Source: JBIOWF01 sp044868295
Lineage (GTDB): Bacteria; Actinomycetota; Actinomycetes; Streptosporangiales; Streptosporangiaceae
NCBI GenBank assembly: GCA_044868295.1
Contig: JBIOWF010000134.1
Span: 1 to 20,969, forward strand
Reading direction: 5' to 3'
Length of the DNA: 20,969 nt
How positions within the stretch are numbered: position 1 is the stretch's first letter; each line of letters begins with the position of its first letter. Shown here one piece after another: positions 6,262-16,644 of the stretch. The position numbers and the translations under genes are program-made. The notes beneath the pieces are model-generated. The model ran no database searches. It was not told where the DNA came from and worked only from the letters and a program-made list of their open reading frames with translations.

Positions 6262-9200
6262 TTATCCGCCCAGGTCAGCGAGGAGCCGCTCGCTCTTTCC
6301 CGCCCAATGGCCCAGGCCCAGGCGGGTGTGGGTCTCGTGGGCCCGGCGCGCGTGGTCCCGTGCCAGGTCACGACCGCCCATCGCCTCCGCGAGCTCGGCC
6401 AGGACCAGATGCATCGATCCCCACCCCGCCGCGCCCATACCGCTGATCACAAGTCGCTCGCCGTACGGCGAAAGCCTGTCGTAGAGCACGGCGGGGTCGG
6501 GAACGCCCAGCCGGGCGGCGACGTGGCCCCAGATGACCGAAAGGAACTCCGCGCTCCAGTCCTCGGGGAGCGAGAAACCCCACCGCTCCATCAGCCTGCG
6601 GGCCAGCGCCGCGTCATCCGCGTCGAGGGCGGCGAGCACGGCAACCGGGCGCAGCGGCACCATGTCCGGGTCGGCGGCCCGGGCCACCAGCCGGTCGACG
6701 ATCTCCCCCATGCGCCCCTGTTCGCGCCGACAGGTGAACAGCGTGATCAGCTCGGTGTAGTCGAGCCCCCACATGCTGAATCCCTCGATCAGGCAGGTGA
6801 ATTCGGCGGCCAGGCGCTCGGCCTCCGCCCACCTGCCCCGGACAGTGCTGCCGGCGGCCTCGGCGATGTGGACCATGGCGGTCAGCTCGGGACGCCGCAG
6901 TTCCTCGGCCAGCCGCCGGCAACGCGCCAGGTCACGGTCCCACTCGGCGAGCTCACCCGTCCTGAGCAGGTTCGCCATCCGGAAGATCCGCGCCACCAGC
7001 TCAGCGGTGGCCGAAAGACCCGGCACGGCGAGCATCTCCTCGGCCGCGCGGCGGCGTTCGTGCTCCCGCTCCGGCACCCATCCGACCAGGATGAAACTGT
7101 TGAGGCACCGGACCAGAAGCGTGGGATCCCCGACGCGCCGGGCGATCTCCACCGCCTCCTCGGCCAGCTGTTCGCCCTCGGCCCGGCGGGTCGAGTAGGC
7201 GAGCTCCATCGCCAGGGTGGCAAGCAACGCCGCTCGGTCCGCGTCGTCGAGGGGCTCCTTCAGCAGGCCCTCCAGCAGCGCCACCATGCGCTCGTCGACC
7301 ACACCGTAGGCACGCCAGTTCCACACGGTGACACCGCCGAACACGTTGATCGCCTCGATCAGCGCCGTCCGGTCACCGAGATCCGCGGCGAGCGCGATCG
7401 CTTCCTCCAGCGCGACCCTGGCTCGTTCGACGTCGCCGACGACTCTCAGCGCCCGGCCATGTCCGATGAGCAGCTCGCAGCGCCGCGCCGGGTCTCCCGG
7501 GCCCAGCACGGTGAGGGCCCTCCCCCAGAAATCGATCGCCTCGTCGTAGGCGCACTGTGCCGTGGCCTGCCGAGCGGCTCGTACGGCGTAGCGGACCGCC
7601 TTGGCCGCGCCTCCCGCGCGGGACGCCATCGCGAAGTGATGGGCGAGGACGGACACCTCTACACCCGGAAGGCTTTCCATGGCCTCGCCCACGCCCAGGT
7701 GCAGTCGGGCCTTCGCCACCCGGCCGAGGTCCGCGTACAGCGCGTCACGGACGAGGGCATGGGAGAACCGGTAGTCGAAACCGTCGGGAAGCTCGACGAG
7801 CAGCCCAGTGGCCACGGCGGGCTCCAGCAGCGACATGACCTGCTCCGCGGACGTGGTGGTGACGGCTTCCAGCACGTCCACACTCACCTCGCGCCCCAGG
7901 ACCGCGGCGGCGCGCAGCAGCTCCTGGGTCTGCCGGGGAAGCCGCGCCACGCGCTGGCCGATCACCTCGCGGACGCCCTCGGGCACGCCGAGCGACGCCG
8001 CGTCCAGCCGGTGTTCGCTGCCCAGCAGCCGAATCAGCTCCCCAAGGTAGAAGGGGTTGCCGCCGGTCCGTTCGAAGAGCACCCCGGCGAGCGCCGAATC
8101 GCCGAGATCCCGGCTGCTCAGGTAGGACGAGACGTCCTCCCTCGTGAAGGGTGGCAAGGTCATCCGCTCGGCGCCGCGTTCGCGGGCCAGCGTCGCGAGG
8201 GTGTCGCGGAACTGGTCGGGATCGCCTCCCGGCTCGGGACGCATGGTTGCCAGGACCAGCACCGGAACACGGTGCAACTCGCCCGCCGCGAAGGCCAGCA
8301 GCCGGAGAGAGGACGCGTCGGCCCAGTGCAGATCGTCCAGCACGACGAGCGTCGGCGTCTTGTCGCCGGTCAGCCCGCCCACGACACGTTCGTGCAGCTC
8401 GAAGAGGGCCGCTCCGGGGTTGTCCGCAGGCGTGATCCCGTCTCCCGCCAGCGCCCGCAGAGCGTCCGCCGTCCCGTCTCCGAGGTCGCGCAGCACCTGG
8501 ATCCACGGCCAGAAGGCCGGCGCGCCCGTGTCCTCCGCGCAGCGGCCCCACGCCACGGCCAGCCCGAGTGCCGCCGCCTCGTCCGCCGCCGCCTGGGCGA
8601 GCCGGGTCTTGCCGATTCCCGCCTCTCCTGAGACGAGGAGCACGCCGCCGCGGCCACGCCGTACCTCCGCGAGGCGTTCCGCGACGCGGCGCAGCTGTTC
8701 GTCGCGCGCGATCAGACCATCGGCGACGATCGGCTCGGCGGCCTGCGACGGGGCCGCGATCCGAGCCGGAGCCGGGGCGGCGCGGTCCAGCTCCGGAGAC
8801 TGGTCGAACACCGCCCGCTCCAGCCTGCGCAGCTCCGGGCCCGGCTCCAGGCCGAGCTCGGCGGCCAGCAGAGTGCGCACCCGGCGAAGGGCTCCGAGAG
8901 CGTCTGCCTGCCGTCCGGCGCGGTAGAAGGCGAGGACCAGCAGGCCCCACAACCGCTCCCGGTAGGGGTGCGTCTCGACCAGGTCTTCGAGATCGGCGAC
9001 GAGGGACCCGGCGTCCCCGAGAGCGAGCCGCACGTCGAAGCGGTCCTCGGTGGCCGACGTGTACAGCTCGGTCAGCCGTGCGATCACCGGCTGGGCGAAG
9101 TCGTAGCCCGCGAACTCGGCCAGCGGGTCTCCGCGCCACGTGTCAAGTGAGCGGCCCAGAAGCTCGGCGGCCGTGCCGTACTCGCCCTGGGCGAGCGCCC

Positions 9201-9549
9201 GGCGGCCGTCCTCGGCCCACGCGGCGAACCGGACCAGATCGACCTGCCCGGGAGCCACGGCCAGCAGGTAACCGGGCTCACGGGTCAGCAGGGTCTTCGG
9301 CGGCGTCCGCGGGGCGCGGCCTGGCTCGAGCGCTCTGCGGAGCTGGGAGATGTACGCCTGGAGCGATCCAGTCGCACTCGACGGCGCCTCCCCCGACCAC
9401 AGCTCGTCGATCAACCGGTCGAGGGAGACCACCCGGCCCGGCTCCAACGCCAGCATGGACAGCACCGCGCGCTGCTTGGGCGTGCCGATGTCGACGGGCC
9501 GGCCCTTCGGGTCCGTGACTTCGAGCGGACCGAACAAGCGAAAGTCCAT
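6262..9549 (-). CDS. AfsR/SARP-type regulator: winged helix, BTAD, AAA ATPase, TPR
   Basis: This 1095-residue transcription factor starts with an OmpR-like winged helix (about 20-95: TPKQRAVLSMLALEPGRVVS, SLQAYISQLRRALEPG). A bacterial transcriptional activation domain follows (about 98-245). Then comes a STAND/AAA ATPase with an intact P-loop GEAGIGKT (308-315) and Walker B LVVLDDLHWAD (401-411), and a long C-terminal TPR-like helical region. There is no C-terminal LuxR helix-turn-helix. Such large SARPs switch on adjacent, often secondary-metabolic genes by binding direct repeats in promoters. The ATG at 9549 is preceded by GAGGAAACA, a good ribosome binding site; reading the frame further upstream would run into the divergent promoter. 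The divergently arranged FAD oxidoreductase gene 151 bases away is the natural target. No polyketide or peptide synthase lies in this window. Confidence 0.92.
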   Translation of the reverse strand: MDFRLFGPLEVTDPKGRPVDIGTPKQRAVLSMLALEPGRVVSLDRLIDELWSGEAPSSATGSLQAYISQLRRALEPGRAPRTPPKTLLTREPGYLLAVAPGQVDLVRFAAWAEDGRRALAQGEYGTAAELLGRSLDTWRGDPLAEFAGYDFAQPVIARLTELYTSATEDRFDVRLALGDAGSLVADLEDLVETHPYRERLWGLLVLAFYRAGRQADALGALRRVRTLLAAELGLEPGPELRRLERAVFDQSPELDRAAPAPARIAAPSQAAEPIVADGLIARDEQLRRVAERLAEVRRGRGGVLLVSGEAGIGKTRLAQAAADEAAALGLAVAWGRCAEDTGAPAFWPWIQVLRDLGDGTADALRALAGDGITPADNPGAALFELHERVVGGLTGDKTPTLVVLDDLHWADASSLRLLAFAAGELHRVPVLVLATMRPEPGGDPDQFRDTLATLARERGAERMTLPPFTREDVSSYLSSRDLGDSALAGVLFERTGGNPFYLGELIRLLGSEHRLDAASLGVPEGVREVIGQRVARLPRQTQELLRAAAVLGREVSVDVLEAVTTTSAEQVMSLLEPAVATGLLVELPDGFDYRFSHALVRDALYADLGRVAKARLHLGVGEAMESLPGVEVSVLAHHFAMASRAGGAAKAVRYAVRAARQATAQCAYDEAIDFWGRALTVLGPGDPARRCELLIGHGRALRVVGDVERARVALEEAIALAADLGDRTALIEAINVFGGVTVWNWRAYGVVDERMVALLEGLLKEPLDDADRAALLATLAMELAYSTRRAEGEQLAEEAVEIARRVGDPTLLVRCLNSFILVGWVPEREHERRRAAEEMLAVPGLSATAELVARIFRMANLLRTGELAEWDRDLARCRRLAEELRRPELTAMVHIAEAAGSTVRGRWAEAERLAAEFTCLIEGFSMWGLDYTELITLFTCRREQGRMGEIVDRLVARAADPDMVPLRPVAVLAALDADDAALARRLMERWGFSLPEDWSAEFLSVIWGHVAARLGVPDPAVLYDRLSPYGERLVISGMGAAGWGSMHLVLAELAEAMGGRDLARDHARRAHETHTRLGLGHWAGKSERLLADLGG

Positions 9550-9700
9550 TGTTTCCTCATCACGAACCCTGACCATCCAGTTCGCTAGCGTAAGGCCCCA
9601 TTTCAACCATGGAAACAGTGGCCTACTAGTCGCTGGCAGTTCCTCCTCAAGCCCGTTGCCACACGCTGTGGGACATGAGAGCTCAACAGCGGGAGGATTC
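9550..9700. promoter_or_regulatory. Divergent promoter region between SARP regulator and FAD oxidoreductase
   Basis: This 151-bp spacer must hold promoters for both flanking genes. Two inverted repeats stand out: TTTCAACCATGGAAA (9601-9615, TTTC/GAAA arms around CCATGG) near the middle, and CCACA-CGC-TGTGG (9659-9671) ending 29 bases before the oxidoreductase start. A strong Shine-Dalgarno GGGAGGA (about 9691-9697) precedes the ATG at 9701. I could not assign -35/-10 boxes with confidence on either strand. Confidence 0.6.
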
Positions 9701-11062
9701 ATGACAACCATCGGAATCGACCTTCGGCGCACCGTACGCGGCCGGGTCCTCGTCCCGGGCGACGACGGCTTCGAGACCGCGCGGCTGCCCTGGAACAGGT
9801 CGGTGGACCAGCGGGTGCGCGCCGTCGTCGACGTGGAGGACGCGGCCGACGCGGCGGCGGTTGTCTCCTACGCCAAGCTGGCCGGGCTCAGCGTGGCCGC
9901 GCAGCCGAGCGGGCACGGCGCGTCGGCCGCCCTCGACGGCGTGATCCTGGTCCGCACCGGACGGATGCGCGACGTCGAGATCCGTCCCGAGGACCGGCTG
10001 GCGCGAGTGGAGGCGGGCGTCCAGTGGGGGGAGGTGCTCACCGCGTCAGGCAAGCACGGGCTTACCGGCCTGGCCGGGAGCTCGCTCGTGGTGAGCGTGA
10101 CCGGATACTCCCTCGGCGGCGGGCTGAGCTGGTTCGGGCGGCGGTACGGCTACGCCGCCAACAGCATCCGCGCCTTCGACGTCGTCGACGCGGACGGCGC
10201 CCGATCGCGGGTGACGGCGGACTCCGATCCCGACCTGTTCTGGGCGCTTCGGGGTGGCGGTGGCGACTTCGCCCTGGTCACCGCCATGGACTTCGACCTC
10301 TATCCGGCCGCCGAGCTGTACGGCGGGCGCATCCTGTGGCCCGCGGCCCAAGCGGAGCAGGTCCTGTCCGCCTTCCGCGAGATCACCGCCGATGCCCCTG
10401 AAGAGCTCAGCCTCTGGTTCGCTCTGATGCAGTTCCCGCCCCTCCCCCAGCTGCCCGAACCGTTGCGCGGCCTGTCGGCGGTGTCGATAGACGTGGCCTT
10501 CCTCGGCGACTGCGCGGCGGGCCAGGCCCTGCTCCGCCGCTTCGACCGGATCCCCGGTGTGATCCTCGATACCCGCGCCCCGCTGCCGGTGGCGGAGCTG
10601 GGCCGCATCTGCGCCGAGCCGACAGATCCCGGCGCGACCCTCTTTCGGGGGCAGTTGCTCACTCACCTGGATGACGCCGTGGCGGGGACGCTGCTGTCTG
10701 CGGCGGCCGGGGCCGGATCCGTCGCCCCCCTCGTCTCGGTGCAGGTGCGCCACCTCGGCGGCGCGCTCAGCCGTCCGGCGGCGGACGCCGGGGCCTGCGG
10801 GCACATCGCGGAGCCGTACCTGCTCGGCATGCTCGGCGTGGTGTTCTCGCCCGAGATCACCGAGGCGGTCCAGGAACGGCAGGCGGCGATCTCGCAGGCG
10901 CTGGTGCCGTACACGACGGGGCGAAAGCCGTTCACCTACCTCGGTTACGGCGAGAAGGCCGCCTCGGCCTTCTCCGGCGACACGCTGTCCAGGCTGCGCG
11001 ACATCAAGCGCCGACGCGACCCGAACGGGGTCTTCCGCAGCAACAATCCCGTCCTGGGTTAG
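9701..11062 (+). CDS. FAD-linked oxidoreductase, berberine-bridge (PCMH) family
   Basis: The 453-residue protein is of usual length for actinobacterial FAD-dependent oxidases with a covalently held flavin. The FAD domain contains PSGHGAS (69-75), whose His72 is the likely 8-alpha-histidyl attachment site, and TGYSLGGGLSWFGRRYG (134-150). The BBE-type C-terminus reads RLRDIKRRRDPNGVFRSNN. Bicovalent members have a Cys in G-x-C-P-T-V-G; here the corresponding residue is Ser128 (GSSLVVSVTGY), so a single covalent link is expected. There is no signal peptide, so it is probably cytosolic. Substrate unknown: the family oxidises sugars, alkaloids, aromatic polyketides and similar compounds. The start at 9701 is set by a strong GGGAGGA ribosome binding site. 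It is divergent from the SARP regulator, which probably controls it. Confidence 0.88.
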   Translation: MTTIGIDLRRTVRGRVLVPGDDGFETARLPWNRSVDQRVRAVVDVEDAADAAAVVSYAKLAGLSVAAQPSGHGASAALDGVILVRTGRMRDVEIRPEDRLARVEAGVQWGEVLTASGKHGLTGLAGSSLVVSVTGYSLGGGLSWFGRRYGYAANSIRAFDVVDADGARSRVTADSDPDLFWALRGGGGDFALVTAMDFDLYPAAELYGGRILWPAAQAEQVLSAFREITADAPEELSLWFALMQFPPLPQLPEPLRGLSAVSIDVAFLGDCAAGQALLRRFDRIPGVILDTRAPLPVAELGRICAEPTDPGATLFRGQLLTHLDDAVAGTLLSAAAGAGSVAPLVSVQVRHLGGALSRPAADAGACGHIAEPYLLGMLGVVFSPEITEAVQERQAAISQALVPYTTGRKPFTYLGYGEKAASAFSGDTLSRLRDIKRRRDPNGVFRSNNPVLG

Positions 11063-11071
11063 GGACGGCTG

Positions 11072-11283
11072 GGGAGTGTTTTATGAATGCCGCCCGTCGC
11101 GAGCGGCGATCCAGATTGGTGGACCGCAAGGCGGAGGAGGAGCCCGTAGCGGTGCTCTACCGGCGAAATCCCCGGGCCCCGCGGAAACTCTGAGCCTGCG
11201 AAGAGTTTCGTGGGTGGGGCGGCAACGCGGCGAGGCGCCGATCCGGGCGTCGCGCAGCAGGGCTTGATTTATAAAACACGACC
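11072..11283. mobile_element. 212-bp non-coding element with terminal inverted repeats, MITE- or structured-RNA-like
   Basis: GTGTTTTAT (11076-11084) and ATAAAACAC (11271-11279) are perfect 9-bp inverted repeats. Similarity extends outward to GG/CC and inward (GTGTTTTATrAAT), so the ends look like those of an insertion sequence, but there is no transposase. The interior is very GC-rich and folds: GCCGC/GCGGC near 11089-11107, CCGCAAGGCGG at 11124-11134, and GAAACTCT-N10-AGAGTTTC (11184-11209) enclosed by GCCCC/GGGGC. It lies exactly between convergent genes; its right end meets the stop codon of the lipoprotein gene. No target duplication is visible. It may be a MITE, a solo omega/HEARO-like RNA inserted in a terminator stem, or an elaborate bidirectional terminator. 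Confidence 0.55.
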
Positions 11284-11708
11284 TAGACCTTGAGAACCTT
11301 GACGTCGCCGGAACCGGTCTTGACCACGACGGTATGCGGCGCCGAGACGTCCTGATCGACCTCGATCTTGCGGTCTCCGGAGCCCGTCTCCGTGGTGACC
11401 TGGTAGGTACCGGACGGGACCCACACGGTGCCGTTACCCGAGCCGGTCTCCACGTCAACGCGGTCGGGGACGGCGGTGAACTTCAGATCGACGTCACCGC
11501 TTCCGGTGTCCGCGGTGACCCGCTTGCCGGCGAGCCCGTTCGCGTCGACGTCGCCCGATCCCGTGTGCGTCTCCAGCACGGTGACCTTGCCCGCCACGTC
11601 GTAGGTCAGGGTGTCCTGCTTGTCGAAGGCCACGTTGAAGTCACACGCCGTGAGAACGAGGGCCGAGCCCAGGACCGCTCCCGCGAAAGCGATGTTCTTT
11701 CTTCTCAT
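11283..11708 (-). CDS. Small lipoprotein with TGSGD beta-repeats (DUF4097-like)
   Basis: The 141-residue product begins with a lipoprotein signal: basic MRRKN, a hydrophobic stretch and the lipobox VLTAC with Cys22 as the lipidated residue. The mature part carries five evenly spaced motifs, HTGSGDVD, DTGSGDVD, ETGSGNGT, ETGSGDRK and KTGSGDVK, one per roughly 20-25 residues. This is typical of the right-handed beta-helix folds of DUF4097/DUF2807 putative adhesins. It is thus an outer-membrane-leaflet-facing, cell-surface-anchored protein of unknown role. ATG 11708 is preferred because it places the signal peptide at the N-terminus, although the Shine-Dalgarno (AAGAG) is weak. The gene is divergent from aceB and convergent with the FAD oxidoreductase; no functional link to either is evident. 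An inverted repeat GGGAA...TTCCC (11748-11768) lies upstream. Confidence 0.8.
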   Translation of the reverse strand: MRRKNIAFAGAVLGSALVLTACDFNVAFDKQDTLTYDVAGKVTVLETHTGSGDVDANGLAGKRVTADTGSGDVDLKFTAVPDRVDVETGSGNGTVWVPSGTYQVTTETGSGDRKIEVDQDVSAPHTVVVKTGSGDVKVLKV

Positions 11709-11784
11709 GCTCTTGATTCTTTGCGCAGGTACGGCTCCCGCCCATCCGGGAATCCCCGGAGGGTTCCCTGACGCGACCCTCGCG

Positions 11785-11814
11785 TTGACCCTCTGAGAAC
11801 CCATGGAGTAGCGT
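11785..11814 (+). promoter_or_regulatory. Candidate sigma-70-type promoter of aceB
   Basis: TTGACC (11785-11790) and TAGCGT (11809-11814) are separated by 18 bases and point toward aceB. The expected transcript start near 11821 leaves a leader of about 58 bases that contains the inverted repeat at 11838-11854. Confidence 0.55.
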
Positions 11815-11837
11815 CGATTCCACAGATTAGAAGTTAT

Positions 11838-11854
11838 TTTCCACATCATGGAAA
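11838..11854. promoter_or_regulatory. TTTCCA-N5-TGGAAA inverted repeat, likely IclR-family operator for aceB
   Basis: TTTCCA (11838-11843), CATCA, TGGAAA (11849-11854) forms a perfect 6-bp inverted repeat just downstream of the predicted start of transcription, where a bound repressor would block elongation. The half-sites resemble those of IclR-type operators (TGGAAAT/ATTTCCA in E. coli, there in the opposite arrangement). An IclR-family gene closes this gene cluster, making it the obvious candidate ligand. Confidence 0.5.
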
Positions 11855-11878
11855 TCTGCAGCTGGAGGAAGGAAGCTC

Positions 11879-13462
11879 ATGGGCGCTGAGGTCACAGGTC
11901 CGCTGCTGGACCGGTTCGACGAGATCCTGACGCCGGAGGCCCTCACGTTCGTGGCCACCCTCCAGCGGGAATTCAACGGGCGGCGACTCGAACTGCTCGC
12001 CGCCCGCCAGGAACGGCAGGCGGAGCTGTCGGCTGGCGGGGTCCTCGACTTCCTGCCCGAGACCAAGCACATTCGCGAGTCGGACTGGCAGGTCGCCCCT
12101 CCGGCGCCCGGGCTCGAGGACCGCCGCGTCGAGATCACCGGCCCGGCCGACCGCAAGATGACCATCAACGCGCTCAACTCCGGAGCCAAGGTCTGGCTCG
12201 CCGACTTCGAGGACGCCAACGCCCCGACCTGGGAGAACACGATCAGCGGGCAGCTCAACCTGCGCGACGCCCTCGACCGCGTCATCGACTTCTCCACGGG
12301 CGGCAAGAGCTATACGCTCGGGCCCGACGAGGAGCTGGCCACGGTCGTGGTCCGGCCGCGCGGCTGGCACCTGCCCGAGAAGCACGTCCTGGTGGACGGC
12401 ACCGAGATGTCCGGGTCGCTGTTCGACTTCGGCCTCTACTTCTTCCACTGCGCCTCCAGGCAACTCGCCAAGGGCCGCGGGCCGTACTTCTACCTGCCGA
12501 AGATGGAGTCGCACCTGGAGGCTCGGCTCTGGAACGACGTGTTCGTCAAGGCGCAGGAATTGCTGGACATCCCCGTCGGCGCCATCCGGGCGACCGTGCT
12601 CGTCGAGACGTACCCGGCCGCCTTCGAGATGGAGGAGATCCTCTACGAGCTGCGCGATCATTCGGCGGGTCTCAACGCCGGCCGGTGGGACTACCTGTTC
12701 AGCGTCATCAAGAAGTTCCGCACCCGAGGCCGGGAGTTCCTGCTGCCCGAGCGGAACGCGGTGACGATGACCGCGCCGTTCATGCGCGCCTACACCGAGC
12801 TGCTGGTCCGCACCTGCCACAAGCGCGGCGCCCACGCGATCGGCGGCATGGCGGCCTTCATCCCCTCCCGGCGCGACGCCGCGGTGAACGAGGTCGCCCT
12901 GGAGAAGGTCCGGGCCGACAAGACGCGCGAGTCCGGCGACGGATTCGACGGCTCCTGGGTCGCCCACCCCGACCTGGTGCCGATCTGCCGCGAGGTCTTC
13001 ACCGGCGTGCTCGGCGACCGGCCCAACCAGCTCGACCGGCTGCGCGAGGACGTGCGGGTCACCGCGGAGGACCTGCTGTCGGTCTCCAAGACGCCCGGTC
13101 AGATCACCGAGTCGGGGCTCCGCAACAACGTCGACGTGGCGCTGCGCTACCTCGCCGCGTGGATGGGCGGGCTCGGCGCGGTCGCGATCCACAACCTGAT
13201 GGAGGACGCCGCGACCGCCGAGATCTCCCGCTCGCAGATCTGGCAGTGGATCCACAACGGAATCGAGCTGGCCGACACGGGCGCGGTGGTGACGCGCGAG
13301 CTGGTCGAGCGCATCATCTCGGAGGAGCTCGGCAAGATCGCGACCGAGCCCGGCTTCGACGAGGAGCTCTACGCCCAGGCCACGGCACTGTTCAAGGAGG
13401 TCGCCCTGGACGACGACTTCGCCGAGTTCCTCACCCTGCCCGCCTACGCCCGCATGCCCTGA
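11879..13462 (+). CDS. aceB: Malate synthase A
   Basis: This 527-residue enzyme condenses glyoxylate with acetyl-CoA to give malate. The length fits the A isoform, not the about 720-residue G form. The family signature RDHSAGLNAGRWDYLF is at 259-274, the active-site arginine region VVVRPRGWHLPEKH at 157-170, and the conserved IHNLMEDAATAEISRSQIWQW at 437-457, where Asp443 should be the catalytic base. All look intact. A strong GGAGGAAGG ribosome binding site precedes the ATG. Its own promoter and an IclR-type operator lie upstream, and glycolate oxidase genes follow, so here the enzyme probably consumes glyoxylate made from glycolate (or allantoin breakdown). No isocitrate lyase gene is in the window, so a classical glyoxylate shunt cannot be shown from this region. 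Confidence 0.97.
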   Translation: MGAEVTGPLLDRFDEILTPEALTFVATLQREFNGRRLELLAARQERQAELSAGGVLDFLPETKHIRESDWQVAPPAPGLEDRRVEITGPADRKMTINALNSGAKVWLADFEDANAPTWENTISGQLNLRDALDRVIDFSTGGKSYTLGPDEELATVVVRPRGWHLPEKHVLVDGTEMSGSLFDFGLYFFHCASRQLAKGRGPYFYLPKMESHLEARLWNDVFVKAQELLDIPVGAIRATVLVETYPAAFEMEEILYELRDHSAGLNAGRWDYLFSVIKKFRTRGREFLLPERNAVTMTAPFMRAYTELLVRTCHKRGAHAIGGMAAFIPSRRDAAVNEVALEKVRADKTRESGDGFDGSWVAHPDLVPICREVFTGVLGDRPNQLDRLREDVRVTAEDLLSVSKTPGQITESGLRNNVDVALRYLAAWMGGLGAVAIHNLMEDAATAEISRSQIWQWIHNGIELADTGAVVTRELVERIISEELGKIATEPGFDEELYAQATALFKEVALDDDFAEFLTLPAYARMP

Positions 13463-13492
13463 CCATGCTCACGCGCCACGCCCCGGAACCGT

Positions 13493-13511
13493 CCGGCCGC
13501 CCCTCGGCCGG
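13493..13511 (+). terminator. Hairpin downstream of aceB
   Basis: CCGGCCG-CCCCT-CGGCCGG is a perfect 7-bp GC stem with a 5-base loop, 30 bases after the aceB stop codon. There is no U tract. It could end or attenuate the aceB transcript before glcD; the 178-base gap to glcD otherwise shows no gene. Confidence 0.5.
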
Positions 13512-13640
13512 CAACGGATCCTGGGCGTGGCCGGCCTATCCCCCCGCGAGCAAGCCCGCGCTGCGGGAGGATTGCAGTGAGGAGACCGGCTCGACCGATC
13601 CGATGGATCCGGTCGTGGACCCATGGGAGGGGGAGCGCAT

Positions 13641-15098
<1,458 letters not shown>

Positions 15099-15156
15099 TG
15101 TCCGCCCACGCTCCGTGGTCTCTCCCACTTCCCGGACCCGCGCGGCAGGTGAAGCC

Positions 15157-16643
<1,487 letters not shown>

Positions 16644-16644
<1 letters not shown>

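Noticed and set aside
6214..8631. 805-codon plus-strand ORF
   Set aside because: Antisense shadow of the SARP regulator gene, whose domains are intact; long antisense frames are expected at this GC content.
11837..11845. TTTTCCACA as a DnaA box upstream of aceB
   Set aside because: It fits a relaxed DnaA consensus, but the bases are better explained as the left arm of the TTTCCA-N5-TGGAAA inverted repeat.
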